NCBI GenBank assembly: GCA_947650285.1
Contig: CANTFL010000483.1
Location: 124,001 to 188,000, forward strand
Length of the DNA stretch: 64,000 nucleotides
Direction of reading: 5' to 3'
Source of the DNA: Hyaloperonospora brassicae
Taxonomy: Eukaryota; Oomycota; Peronosporomycetes; Peronosporales; Peronosporaceae
Each line of letters begins with the position of its first letter. The stretch's first letter is position 1. The notes beneath the pieces were generated by a model. It had not been told where the DNA came from, did no database searches, and was given only the letters and a program-made list of their open reading frames with translations. Positions 38,380-50,713 of this stretch are shown here, one piece after another. A program made the position numbers and the translations under genes.

Positions 38380-39420
38380 ACCAAGGGATGGAAAGGAAAT
38401 CATAGCGAATTTACTAGATTTCTTATAAAGGGGACTGTCTCGGACCGTCCAACAGCATGTGGACGAATGTGTAGATTGGACAAATGGAAAGCGGCTGCCT
38501 GCCAATTTTATAGGATTACCAGTAGAAATATAAGCTGTAAACTAATTAAAGATGGTCGCAATAAATCACTACGGTCGTTTCCGCGGTCAAGTAAAGGGTT
38601 TTTATGTAACAATGTCATTCTTGAAATTAAAATCAGTACATGTGATTGCACGATCAAGTTCGTCAACAACCGCGCAGACAATTTCTGAATTTTAAAGGGT
38701 TGCGTGTTGCAACGATTTATGCAAATTGGAGTGACATCTGATGATCGGGATCTAGTATTCATGTCAGAATTCTTTCTAGCATTTACCAAGATCGCAGTCT
38801 AAATGCAACGTGCGACTATGACATACCGCTCTTAAGGAATTAGTAAAACAGAGCTCATGATGCATATGCCTAGTAAATCCATCAAGATGTATGTCGCAGA
38901 TGTAGATCTTAACTAATATAAAGAGAATACTGAAAGGTTGACTTTTGCATTCAATTTGACGCAATATCTCGTGCGCAAAATTACATTTATTTATCCGATC
39001 CACTTTTGGGATACCAGTTCGACATATAGGCAGATCTACCCCTAAGAAATACCAACACACACGATTCGTACCCGATAATATGACGACATATTATTGGGAA
39101 ATAGTTCAAGCAAGCACTAGCGGGAAGGAATAAGCGTCCCAAGATCGCGGTCCAAAATCGAGCTGACCGGACTAAATCAGCCAAGAGTATCTTAATATGG
39201 AGTTCGACATGCATGTGTGCTTTATTTAAAACGAGCCAAAGATGGATACTCTCGCAAGATGGTATGTATGCGGGATGGACCATTTTGAGTGAACGATCTA
39301 TTAGGGGAAAATGTGGATCATTTAGAGATCGTATGGACACCATACAGATGTTTATTGATCGTGCACGTTTCCAAGTAAAATGATTGATAAAAATTCTGTA
39401 AAATCTGAATAGTAGGCTGG
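38380..39420 (+). pseudogene. int: Integrase relic of element A
   Basis: Integrase inserts the DNA copy into the genome. At 38,935-39,020 the frame reads RLTFAFNLTQYLVRKITFIY and then PIHFWDTSST, matching KLTFAINTAQDRVRGDTPFY and LIHCWDPRST of B. Upstream, SIKMYVADVD matches ALKMYVTDTN. Downstream, near 39,140, PKIAVQNRADRTKSAK matches RIAIENRVDRHNN. A possible zinc-binding remnant with conserved Cys and His (DECVDWTNG, other frame) lies near 38,470. Stops and shifts are frequent. Confidence 0.65.
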
Positions 39421-39484
39421 TAGTTGAAAGTGGAGGTCGTGTTGATTGTGATGATTCGCTTCTACTGAAATATTGTCAGCAGAA

Positions 39485-39715
39485 CGAGTTAGATGCAGCT
39501 AAATAGGAGGCGGAAAGGATTTGGACGTGCGATTGGGTCGCATGACCGGTTATGGGCAAATACATAAACAAAACCTGGTGGGGTGGAATAACGACGGCGA
39601 TCCGACCTGGATCGACGAAGCTGATCTGAACTACGGTGCGTTGTTGCAAGATTTCGAACGGGATCGGGTGAGAAAAAATCGATTTAGTGATACGATCTTA
39701 CGATGTGATGATTGA
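39485..39715 (+). pseudogene. Chromodomain of element A
   Basis: This is the best-preserved coding piece of element A, an open frame of 64 codons from 39,521 (LGRMTGYGQIHKQNLVGWNN, then GDPTWIDEADLNYGALLQDF, ERDRVRKNRF). It matches the end of B integrase almost residue for residue. Chromodomains at the end of integrase steer chromoviral gypsy elements to marked chromatin. The aromatic residues of the fold (W in VGWNN, W in PTW, Y in LNY) are kept. A stop in the upstream frame separates it from integrase. Confidence 0.85.
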
Positions 39716-40329
39716 GAGCTTACAAATATGAAAGGCGGATGGAGATTGGCATACAAGAAAGAAGTATGAGGTGGTGTATGAGCCTCATTTTACATAAGTG
39801 GGATTCTGTAGATCGCACAGATACTGTCGTGTCTTGTATCGACGATTCAAAATGCTTTAGAATTAATCTTAAGAAGAACACAAGATTGGAGATCAAAACG
39901 GAATTATTCACTATAAAGCCATGTGAACCGATCTTGCTATTACACAGGAAGAGACTTGCCGGCCAGACTTGGGTTCAATGATTTAGGGTCAGTTACAAAT
40001 GAAGAGCAAAATTGATACTTACACGGCTCGGCGACATCCAGCTGGTAAAGAGCAAAAAGAATATCAGGGATAATCTAATCTGTACGTTCATAACCTGGAT
40101 ACCACGATGATACATCCTTTAACGATGGGAGGTCCAACGAAGCATGAAATTAAATATATATTACCAGATCTCAGTGGCTGCGATCATGCCCTCAGTTATG
40201 AAATGAAGTATAGCCTTTCATCGGAATCTCGAGCGCGATCGTATCTGCATTCTCTTTTTATTTAATTTATCCATCCGTCGGTCATCTTGTCGCTGCTAAC
40301 GGTAGACGAAGACCACATGTGTCGACTCC

Positions 40330-42440
40330 TATAGGAATTGCCAGCTTTTATCTTCGTAATCTTGATTCAAGATGGCGAGCTGGCCCGAACATCATAAACG
40401 AGAGGAAGGGTTGGCGTGATCCGTGGAAAGGCACTTTCGCAGAGATTTCCAGGCGCACAACGATTCGATCTGGGATTCGATACGAATTTAGAGGTCTACG
40501 TAAATACAAGGAGTGGCTTTTTACATATCTTTCATGCCAGAATCGGGTACGTTTTGGTCTTTCAAATTAGTTAGAAAGGTAGTCGACGTTTAACTCGACA
40601 ACCCTGGTACAGATTACTTTCCGGGTAGTCCAGAGAGTGACTGATACAGAGAGTCCAGGCACACGATCTAATTATCTCTAACCCCACTCATCCCGACCGA
40701 CCTTGACGCGAGGCGGATCTCCGTATTCTGAACGTGACAGCAACTGGTCAAAGGATAATCGTGGGGTGTCTGCAAATCTAAGTGTTCTCTCTCAATCCTT
40801 GAAAGCCGCGTCGTATGGAGCCAAGCGGAATATCTTACACGCTGTCGATCGACCGAGGTCGATTTGGGTTTAAAATGCGCACGGACGACCAGAAGAGGCC
40901 ACGATGATCGAAGCGGTGGACAATCTGGCCAAGCGCTAGGATTTAGGACCGGATGCATGTCGAAGAGAAGAAAATTTTAATCCCGATAACGTTAAGTGAA
41001 TCGTATATAGCATCCTGTGAATTTATCGTCTGCAGAGGCTAGAGGGTCTGAGCGGCGGAGTCTAGACTTACACAACTTGTGGGTGAGGTGTGAATCCTCG
41101 GCATTGTAACGAACTTGTGATCTCTCGATCTCCTAGAGTCACCTATATGGGCAGATCGGAGCTATAGATTGAGGCTCGGTGATTCTTAAAAAAACGGGCT
41201 GAGTCTGCAGGGGCGCGGTATGGTGCTGATATCAACGGCTATGCTAAGTGGAGTCCGAAACATTTGGACGCGATTCAGCCCCAATGGGCGGTTGGTCGAA
41301 GCCAATTGGGTCGATATCGGTACAAGGTCCCCATTTGTCACCGAAGCCATGCAATATTGCAATTTGAAAATGTTTTGAATAGCGTGGTGACGTCCGGAGT
41401 CAAATGGAACATCTCAAAACGCAGCCGAGTGATAATGTGGTCGCGGTCTAGAAATACGTGACACAGCCGATCTTGCTCTGTAATCTAGGCAGCAACGTTC
41501 GATCTTACTTGGCGCCATTTAACTACAAGTACTTTTGTGCGGTCAAAACAGCTACGGAGCTTATCTTGGGAGAGAATGTACGCCGTCTTGTACTAATATC
41601 TCTTGTGTTATACTTGGTAAAGACGATTTAAAAGCGCTCAATCTTAGCAAACAAGAGATCTTCTGCCTCGTCCAATGTTTCAAATCCCAGCGATCGCGTG
41701 GATGTATTTCTCTAGCGTGACATAAAGCGGTCAAAAGGCCTTCAGAAGCTCTAATTTAAATGTGTAATCTAGGAGGTCTGATCTTAAAAGTTTGTCAGCT
41801 TTACTTAGAACGTCTCATACGCCGAGATTCTTTTCCAATTGTGCGTGCAAGCGATCGAACTTGCCTTCGACAAATTTGACGTTAGATGATGCGAACGCAC
41901 AAAACTCCTAAAAATCTCATTCCAGATGACATTTTCGGGCAATTTGTAAGAACCAACGCAGTGTCCATACCAGTATAGAGTTATTTGAGCTCTTATTGCT
42001 GATATAGTTGAAGAAATAGCGAATTAATTGCTTCTATATACGATGCGCGGCCGGTCTTGATAGATTCAACCACGCGTGCGGTAGGAAGCAAAACGATCCT
42101 TCTCGGACGAGAGCGCGGGACGTCGACTATGGTTACGAGGATATCCGGAGGCCGGATTGGAGGCGAACATGCGATGGAGATTGAGGTTGTATTTTAAATA
42201 TTAATCCTATCTTAGGTTAACAGTGAGGTGTCCACGGAGTGGAAATTTTGGCTAGCACCAGTGTGGAAGCGTCCTAATAGAAAAGAATGGAGGTAAACGA
42301 AGTGGCAATATTTGCCGTTATGGTCTTTATAGACGACGGTTAATATCACGTTGGGTTTATAGAAGGGATCTGATGTGGCGTAGTCAGCCATACCGAAGGT
42401 ATAAAGATATCTGAAGATGAGTAACACTATCAAAATTGCC
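40330..42440 (-). pseudogene. Decayed antisense ORF of element A
   Basis: The interval between chromodomain and 3' LTR is about 2.7 kb, as in B. On the minus strand near 41,900-41,680 the frame reads VEGKFDRLHAQLEKNL, then after a stop DVLSKADKLLRSDLLDYTF, a heptad-like coiled coil at the same relative place as the coil of B. Near 40,430-40,340 KVPFHGSRQP is followed by SFMMFGPARHLESRLRR, which aligns with KNVPNLISALARFDFAGPCR of the C-terminal domain of B. Stops are frequent. An open frame at 42,442-42,212 (-) covers the N-terminal end but is not clearly similar. Confidence 0.45.
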
Positions 42441-43575
42441 AAGGATGCACAGCTAGATCAAAATATTGTCGGCTAACGAGGCAAGATTGTAACAAAGAAT
42501 CCAATAACTATTACAGTCAAAGTGGCTTAAAAGCGAACGGATAGCCATCGTCAGTTAATACTAAAAGGGGTTTGACTGGAGGATACGAGCTGGGACGGGC
42601 GGATGGCTCGCGGTTAAGCTCTTAAGCTCAACAGATCGCTATTTCATTGGTGAAAAAAACAGAAAATATGGTTAGCTTCAGGTTGCTTACGTAATCACAG
42701 GCGGATATCATCACATGCCGTTGTCTCAACACGATATCTCAAATTCAACACGAGCTCGTGATTCGAATACGAGATCGTGATCCCAACACGAGATTTGATA
42801 CCAATGCGACATCGCGATCTTATCAGTAGATTGTTACCCCAACACTAGATCACGAGTCTGGAGCTAGTTTTGTACAAATCGGATGTGGACCACGCCAAGG
42901 TTCAAGAGAGGGAGTACTAGATGTTGATCACAAAGGTACAAGGGTACGATCTTCTGGAAATGGAGATGCGTGGTCTCAAATGTCTGTGATACAGATAGGC
43001 ATAGTGACGTGATGGTTTGTTTTGTTCGATCGGTTTTCATTATGCAGAATTCGATTTTACTCGCAGTGAATGTATTAATTTCTCTTCCAATTTGAACTGT
43101 CGGCCACCCGATTTCAGTAGAAGTTGCGTAATGAAATCAAAAGTTGACCCCTAACTATTTTGGCCAGGTTATAAGGACTCTCAAAGCAAAATTTTAACTG
43201 CATTTGGAAGCCGCAAACAAGTAAAAGCACCGGGTGCAAGATCGCGAGGCGGTCCAATTGGTTAGAAGGCACGCAGATCAAGCACCATTGTTGAAAAAAG
43301 CGATCTGAATTAGATCAAGGCAACTCAAACAAAGCCCACCCACAATATACGCTATCCTGTGAAGGTTTCCACTCGACAGTCCCAATCCCAATCACGTTCA
43401 TGTTAGGCATTGACTCCACATGGAATTGAAAAACCCGCACTACCAACGATTACACAAGGTTATTAAGGTTTGCAGCATGTAATTGTAGTAATATCTCCGT
43501 TATTTAATTTTCCGGGCGCCAGTAGAAAGTTGAGATCTAACTATCAAGCAAGAGTTCTTTCCTCTAGAACATTGA
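42430..43575 (+). repeat. 3' LTR of old gypsy element A
   Basis: Direct-repeat partner of 14,760-16,410 without the 460-bp insertion. Conserved blocks include ATATGGTTAGCTTCAGGTTG, CACAGGCGGATATCATCACA, CCGCAAACAAGTAAAAGCAC and, near the 3' end, TTCCGGGCGCCAGTAGAAAG. It lies about 2.7 kb after the chromodomain, the same spacing as in element B. Both ends are estimated. Confidence 0.7.
42727..42858. repeat. 19-bp tandem array in the U3 of the element A 3' LTR
   Basis: Seven units, 132 bp, matching 15,084-15,215 with only a handful of substitutions and no length change. Confidence 0.8.
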
Positions 43576-46201
43576 TTTATCAAAAAAAGAAGAGGCTTCA
43601 AAATTGGCCAGGAAAAGAGAGACAAATATCTATGTGGAAAAGTTATATGGTCCATTATACAAACAGAAAATAATACTGAGCCCGTCAAATTACAGGAGAG
43701 CTGATATAGAACGACTTCAATATCTTTTCTAGATATTGGAGATACTATACATACGATAATAGCTCTGAAAAGGGACCGAAAAGAACCCAAACCGTCAATT
43801 ATATATAATTGAAAGCGCAGTATGCGACTATTATGCCACTCGAATTGTAAGATATTGAAACTAACGATCACATGTTCTTCTAGGTTTCATTGTACGGTCA
43901 ACTATACCGGAACTGACACTTGCATTGTCGATCCAGGGAACAAATTGATCTAGCATTTAAAAAACCTGAAAAATAAATGCTTTATAAGGCTGAGGGGTTG
44001 AAGTTGATTTTATAGGTACTTCACAGATGGGGATCATTAATTACTATTGATACATTACATCTGTCCAAAACGTCTCTACAGTATAAATTGCTATTCAAAT
44101 TTCTTACTTAATAATCAACAATTATATTTTTCGTTAAGCCAAAGTATATGTTTTATTGTAGCCATCCTTGAACAAGAATACATACGATAACGAATGACGA
44201 TCAACTCGACTGCTGCCCCTCACTTCTTTGCTATAATAAGCGACTCATTATTATGTGGCGAAATTATCATTTTAATAGCACCTTGCAGTAAAAATGGCTG
44301 CATTTTGTTTGCAATGCAGTATTGTCCACACAACAGCAAGGCGTGGGTACTCTATAAAACATCTGCGTCAGACTTCGATAATTGAAAAGTAAGCGGAATT
44401 GTACAAAATACTGTAATCTTGCAGACAACTTCCATAGCTTCGACCCTCCTGATACATGGAGGCACAGCGTATATGCTGAAAGACCAAGTACACTCGATTT
44501 ATGCCATTTTGTTTTGTTTTTTGCGTTAGGTAGTCATTTACATCTCCTGATAGCGACATAATGAATGAACGACTACTCATTGCGTAGGACCCTATTGATC
44601 AGAGCGGAGCCACGTCAAAAGGTTGTGGCCTTACGGCTTTCTAAGATCATTAGATAGAACAGGCACACCTAATTTCTAAATTCGATCCTCTAGCACAATA
44701 ACTTACTATATTGGTAGTTGAGTTACAATAAATACTCGTATGAACACAATTGAACCACGCAGCTGCGCGGTTTTATCATCACGAGACAGCATGCAGTTAA
44801 AGCCTAATGCACGCGGTGATAAAGACGACGGCCCAGCATCTTTATAACTTCAACCTGACTCGAGGGCGATTCCAGTAATTATCTAAAAGCGGTAGAAGAC
44901 TTAAGCCACTGCGTATAATTTAAGAAAAGGTATAGCGTACATTCTCTCCTATACGAATCCCTCGCGTGTTTCGACAGATGCTTCAATAATTAGTGCGTGA
45001 CGAAAAATGAAAACTTACACGTATGCAGAATAGAGATTGAGTGAAGAGTATGAGCGGTTATTTTACTGTTTAAGGCAGCCAAAGAAAGTTCTCTGTAATT
45101 GGGAAATTTACCATCATATAATAAATATCCGGTAAACTGCACGTTCATACACCGGTAATGTGCGACTAAATGGACATTTGGTTGTTTAAGGCGCTCATTA
45201 AAAAGTCGTTACATCACATAAACGCGTTTTTTTCTTTCAGCTACTTCCAGCTTGTATCGGAAGATAAATGTCTAGGGGTAAATAAATAAAATGACCACTA
45301 GCCATGACCCCGGAGTGACTAATTAAGTCAATTTTATGCAGGTTTAGATCACGGAAGCATGGACTATTTAGCGAACAATTTTAATAAAGTATAATGAGGA
45401 ATAAGACTTAAGCGCTACGGTAGGAAATACAATTGGAATTTAGTGAAATTGGGAAGACAGTGAGATAATGACGATGTCGAACTCACTTTTCTAGCATAAA
45501 ATCGATGTACCAAGGTAAAATGGATGATTAAAGGCAATAAAGTTTGAAAAAGCAAGTTGCAATTGGATCGACTCAGAGATTTTATCTACTCTAGAGCTTA
45601 CATAGAATGTCAGTAGGGTTCTATATGTTGTATTAGGCAACACAAAGATATAAGTTAGGTAGTTCTCACTTGTATATTGACTAGCCACCGACGAGGTCTC
45701 TGGCGGGTGGCCGAAACGAGTCTGGCGCGTGTATAAATACAGGTAATTCATTCACTCAATGTTCGCTTTCTAATAAAAAAATTGCTTAAATAATAGTAAT
45801 TTTCAACGAGAAGAAGATTATAATGAGTAAGTTAAACTCTTTGTAATGATTGAATTCGATCTACATAGCATATGAGGTATACATTTCGTTGATACACACG
45901 TACGAGGATATCAGTCACTAAGCCCGTGATTATAAATTCGATACAATAGTCCCAGTCTTGAAGTAGTCTGCGTAGCGTTCAACTTGAGACTGCGAAGGGG
46001 TGAAAAACAAAGCTATTGATAGCTATTAATAGATGAGGGTAAAGCGGTACAACACAAAGTTTTCCGACACCTTAATTTAATGATTTGCAAAGGATGGGGC
46101 AAAAGTCGACTTTATGGTCGACAGGTAGCAAAAAAGAAACGTTTCAATCCCGGAGATACAATATCTACGGCATCTTGAGCTAGATGAGGATATATTCATG
46201 G
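43576..46201. other. AT-rich interval without recognisable features
   Basis: Stops in all frames. The 123-codon minus-strand frame at 43,500-43,871 begins outside and ends inside LTR sequence and has no motif. No RNA gene or repeat was seen. Confidence 0.5.
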
Positions 46202-47390
46202 TGTGGTAAAGTGATCGAGTGATATTTAGTGATGAAACTGACCGCGCTTCGGCTAAATCCTAGCTGGCAAATGATAAGTGTGTATGTTTTTCCAAGTTAT
46301 GTCACACCGGATGACTTTACGTGAGCCAATTATTTAAATACTATCTTCCACCTCATGTCGAGGTGTGATGGAAATGGGCAAGTATTAAAATAAACGCGAT
46401 CTGCGGACCGTTATATACTCATGAAGACCGAATGTCGCTCATCTAGGATTAATGAGGTACCAATCGATTTTTCGCTCCTCTACCGCAATTATTCGTGGGA
46501 CGACTAGATCGCGTTGGAAGCAAGATTGCATCGAGTTTTCAATATGCAATCTCGATCTGCGATCCGTGATCCGTGATCAAGGGCAACATAGCGATTCATC
46601 GGCCGGTGTGTGTTATACACATCGCGATCAAGGACGAGATTAAGATACATCTTTTGGTGTGTACCACACATCAGAATATTTGTGTCTACTACACATTGCG
46701 CTTATGCGATCGCAGTTCTTCGATACCTTTTTATATTAATTGAAAAATATCGTACATGAGGACGATAAGTGTGATTAGACGCAATGAGGCAGCAAATTTA
46801 GACTCCAGGGTAGTCATAGGGGTGGTTTAGTTGGTTTTTTAAAACCCTAATATTAGTTTAATGATCTGTTTAACGAACATTGGTCGACTTCTCTTCCAGG
46901 CTATGTTGTTAACATCCATAGTAGCATAACTTGCATACTTCATGTAGGTAGTATCCATGGAATGTTTGAATGGGGAATAAGTACTCCTAACAAATTTTTT
47001 AGCTTTCATTTTAAAGCATCAACAAAGTAACGAAAATTAAAATATTGAAATTGCAATACGGCTTTTTGTGGTCAGAAGTTTAGGCGAATCAGGTATTTTA
47101 TAATGTATAAGGCTCTCGTCAAGGCCTGGGTACTCATACCGCGCTTCAAATAGTTTCGTCGTGGATGTGTAAAGACTTCCATACGGTCACATCTACCCCC
47201 CCCCCCATCACAAACACGGTCAAGTTTTCCATCGACACGATTCCACACGTAGGAGTGCAGCCCGCTATTCGACGGATACACAAGGTGAGTAGGGAAATTG
47301 GCATATAGTTAGTACCCTTATATTGTAGGTTGTCTGGCCACCAGTGGATCTTGGGGTCATAAGAAAATATGCGATCACCGCTATACCACA
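46202..47390 (+). repeat. Solo gypsy LTR, degenerate
   Basis: It starts TGTGGTAAAGTGATCGAG at 46,202 and ends GATCACCGCTATACCACA at 47,390, 1,189 bp. The flanking four bases are ATGG and TTGG, a 4-bp duplication with one change. The U3 holds GGTGTGTGTTATACACATCG and GGTGTGTACCACACATC. The U5 holds CACGGTCAAGTTT and GGCCACCAGTGGAT. A run of 11 C at 47,196-47,206 replaces the shorter C run of related LTRs. No coding sequence is attached. Confidence 0.8.
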
Positions 47391-50300
47391 TTGGCTATGC
47401 GGTTTTACAAATAATTCTAGCTGATACAAAGGCCTTTATTTTATGTTGGAATAGCGGCATACTCTGAGCAGTTAAACGAAACGACTCTTAAATGGGGGCA
47501 TTCTGCTGCTCCAACCGTAATGTCGTATTACAGAGGTAGCATTGCATAAATACTATATCTCGACGAATTAAGCCGAATACACTGCGAAGATTTCATGTTT
47601 GACGACAATTTTTTTGCTACGACACGATATATCTGACGACTCACGTACATAAATCATCACTGAACACTCATCAGGTTATCTTAATGAAGGTTGTACCACG
47701 AGCGTAGCGTATTGGACACGTAAATGGGCACCACGGCTAATACTGCGTCGAAAAGATAACATACGTGACACCGGAATCGAGGGGTATGCGAGAATTAATT
47801 GTTCTAAATACAAACAATATTTCGATATTGAAAAGCGGCAGAATTAGTGACGACTGCTGTCGATATAAGATTACTCAAAACCTGTATTTTGGTCAACACT
47901 ACAGTAGAGGCGCATGACATGCGGATGAACTCAGCATCGGAGCTGATACGAGCTTCGTCGTTAGGGTTCCGACGCCTTACAGTTAACCAATCGCTACATA
48001 AGAGCGGATGGAGGGTGAGGAAAATCGAGATTTCTTTTTTAACTGTTGCAACAATAAATGATTATAAAAACTTTTGACGATTCTATTAAAAAATTTCGTC
48101 ACACCAACAATGACCTGGAGGAAAAAGCTACTGTACTATCGGGTAATGTCTGTCTGACCGTATAAATGAATCCAGATACTCAAGTATGGCTCGATTATGG
48201 AAGTAGTGGTCGTCAGTAAACTCTACGGGTATTATATACTCTCCTCTCATCACTAAGATTAGGCACTGGATTCATTAGTGGGACAAGGACTACGCAACAG
48301 TTGGGTTGCTGTCATATTATCCACAAGAACCTCTAGCGCGGTTTTGCTAGGTGTTAATATCTACCACGAAATAACATAGGGACGACTGAATCGGGGCTCC
48401 GACAACTACATACGGGTCTGCCAGTACGGAGTTTTTTCTTATAACAACAGTAAAGGTCAGTGCCCTGCTATGTATAACATCAATTTAGAGGAAGTTACTT
48501 GACTAAGTTAGAGACTCTAGCCGTGGTAAAAGTAGAACTGTTATAAAATATAAACTTAGTCCTATAACTCTCGTTTTTTTGTCCTGACTTCATTCTATTA
48601 ACATAACTAAATGTATGATGACGTCTACCACACATTTCGCGCGTCTAGCGGCGATTGGTAGGTTGCAATATTCACAATATCAACCAATGAGTAGATCCTT
48701 CGGTCATCCCAACAATATCACGATGTTTTGTGATAATGTTAGAGAATATTTAACATACTTTTCTTACTTGCCTTTTTTTCTTTATGACAAATTCATGAAA
48801 CGGCTACTTTGTTACAATATCGGTTGAGGATGATGATCTTGCGAAAGACATTACTACGCGTCTTCGCCGTGCTCGTTCGGATCAAGAGTACCTAAAAGTA
48901 CTGGAAGGCGTACACATCCACGGCCACATCAGCAGACTACGAGGGGTGATTTCCTGGGGCAGTGGTGCAGTAGATCAATCTTTAATGTGATGACTGCCGG
49001 ATCAATCCACTCACTATGTACAACAATTCTTTAGTTTGACAATCGCAGTGTGAATCCCACAGTAGCTCAAAAACTGCCAATTCCTCTCATAAACCATGGT
49101 TCGAATATACCGGATATAGCGGGTCGTTTGCGTACCCGAATATATCCCTCCAAACCAACCAACATCAGCAAACTACGCATTGTTGCCAACATTTTTTGCT
49201 GCTCTCGCCCAGAAGAGTCTTTAACGAAAATATGTTACCAAGAACGATCACATATACTAGTGCCAGAAGCGTCGGTAGCTGCTTAATAACTATACCACGG
49301 AATACTGGCAAAGTGTGCGCTCTCGACATAAACATGACCTATACTTCATTAGGCTAAATATGACGTATTTCTCGAAGCGAAATGTGGTGTATGTGAACAC
49401 GCAAAATGTACAGCGCTTATTTAAACCGCTTGGAATCGGTGTATGAAGGCACAGCTAGGCTTTCTAAGGGATAGGCGACTAATTTGCTAATGTTAAGAGC
49501 CACTTGTTGGCCGCAAAGTCTAAGAAACGAAGCTGCAACAGGTTTGGCTTTTTTCTGGCGTTACGTATACCATTTTATTGATCCCCTTCTTTCTAACTTA
49601 TGCTTCTATACTGGCAAACACGAATGCATAGCTTTCTAAATTAATCGAAGCTGAATTGCGGGTGCAGCGCCTTAAAACCTCAGTATTTTGACCATAATTT
49701 TGTCTGTTTATTAATAGTCAAATTATTGCTGGTCTATTTCTTCTTTTATAACTAGTATAATAGTATTAGGAGGAACTGCTCATGCATCTGCCCAACTCGG
49801 TACCAAGTCATGGTAGTCGATATAGACTCCGTACAGTTCTGTTTGAATCGTTCCAGTAAAAATAAATTGCCGGGTCGATCATATAGTGCGGAGCTGGATG
49901 ACATCAACACCATTTTAATGTACACATAAAATCAATTATCACGGCATCGATGGAAGGAGAGGTTTTGATTGATCTAACAGAACATTTTGCTTGCTAAAAG
50001 CAGTCAACAGCTACCAGTCTTGCAGGGCTTTTGTATAGGACCAGTGGGCATCACAAATATGATTGGTGGAATGTTCGAAACCGCCAGTTTATTGTAAGTA
50101 CTATTTGCTATCGTTTTTAATAAGCACAACGTCTGTAAGAAACATTGATGTTTCTTGTGATGCGGGTCTTCACGTATCATATTCGGTCATTGCTCAATTA
50201 GTTTTAATATAGAGCTAATAGAGGAGCTGCTAGCCAGGAATTGTCAATTTGACAATAGCGAGATTTTGGACTAGCATGAACTTAATGTGCGATCAAGGCT

Positions 50301-50404
50301 ATATGTGAGATACATAAATATCCTTGTAAGCGTTATGATACAGATTTGCATGAAAAAGGGTCAGCGGGTCTATACGAAAAAAAACTCATGTTGTTTAATT
50401 AGGA
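47391..50404. other. Interval without recognisable features
   Basis: Only short open frames are present (for example 47,847-48,077, 48,615-48,827 and 49,050-49,286, all + and under 80 codons), none with a motif I know. A frame at about 48,830-48,990 reads DLAKDITTRLRRARSDQEYL, which looks protein-like but is not identified. No repeat or RNA gene was seen. Confidence 0.45.
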
Positions 50405-50713
50405 TAACGAGAAGCGCAGAAGAATAATGATGGAAAGTGTGAATCGCGCCTACTGCATTAAGTGTAAGATCGATTTGATTGGTGGAGTTCTCTCGGAGAT
50501 AGGCCCGTTGGCCCGAATGGTGGTGTCACACGACTGAGTGACAGGAAATGACTGTGGGAATGATGAAGATTGATCTACCAAACGGTCAAGAAGGAGTATA
50601 GTCAAGGATCGACGATTGACCGATCACGATCCACGATCGAAGGTTTGGATCACCAAGGTACGAGAACCGGATCACTCAAGAGGTGAATATTAACTGGATT
50701 ACTGGATCGCTAC
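50405..50713 (+). repeat. 5' LTR of element B, first part
   Basis: 50,411-50,713 matches 63,000-63,292 at about 95% (for example GCAGAAGAATAATGATGGAA and GATAGGCCCGTTGGC). The first seven bases are divergent between copies, so the start is inferred from the 3' LTR, which begins TGTGAAG. The LTR is interrupted after 50,713 by a reverse solo LTR and resumes at 52,449. Confidence 0.85.

Noticed and set aside
43500..43871. Minus-strand 123-codon open frame as a gene
   Set aside because: Its C-terminal end is LTR sequence read backwards, and the same LTR block gives a similar shadow frame at 53,453-53,674.
47196..47206. Run of 11 C in the solo LTR as a regulatory tract
   Set aside because: Related LTRs have a short C run in this place, so it is most simply homopolymer slippage or a sequencing error.
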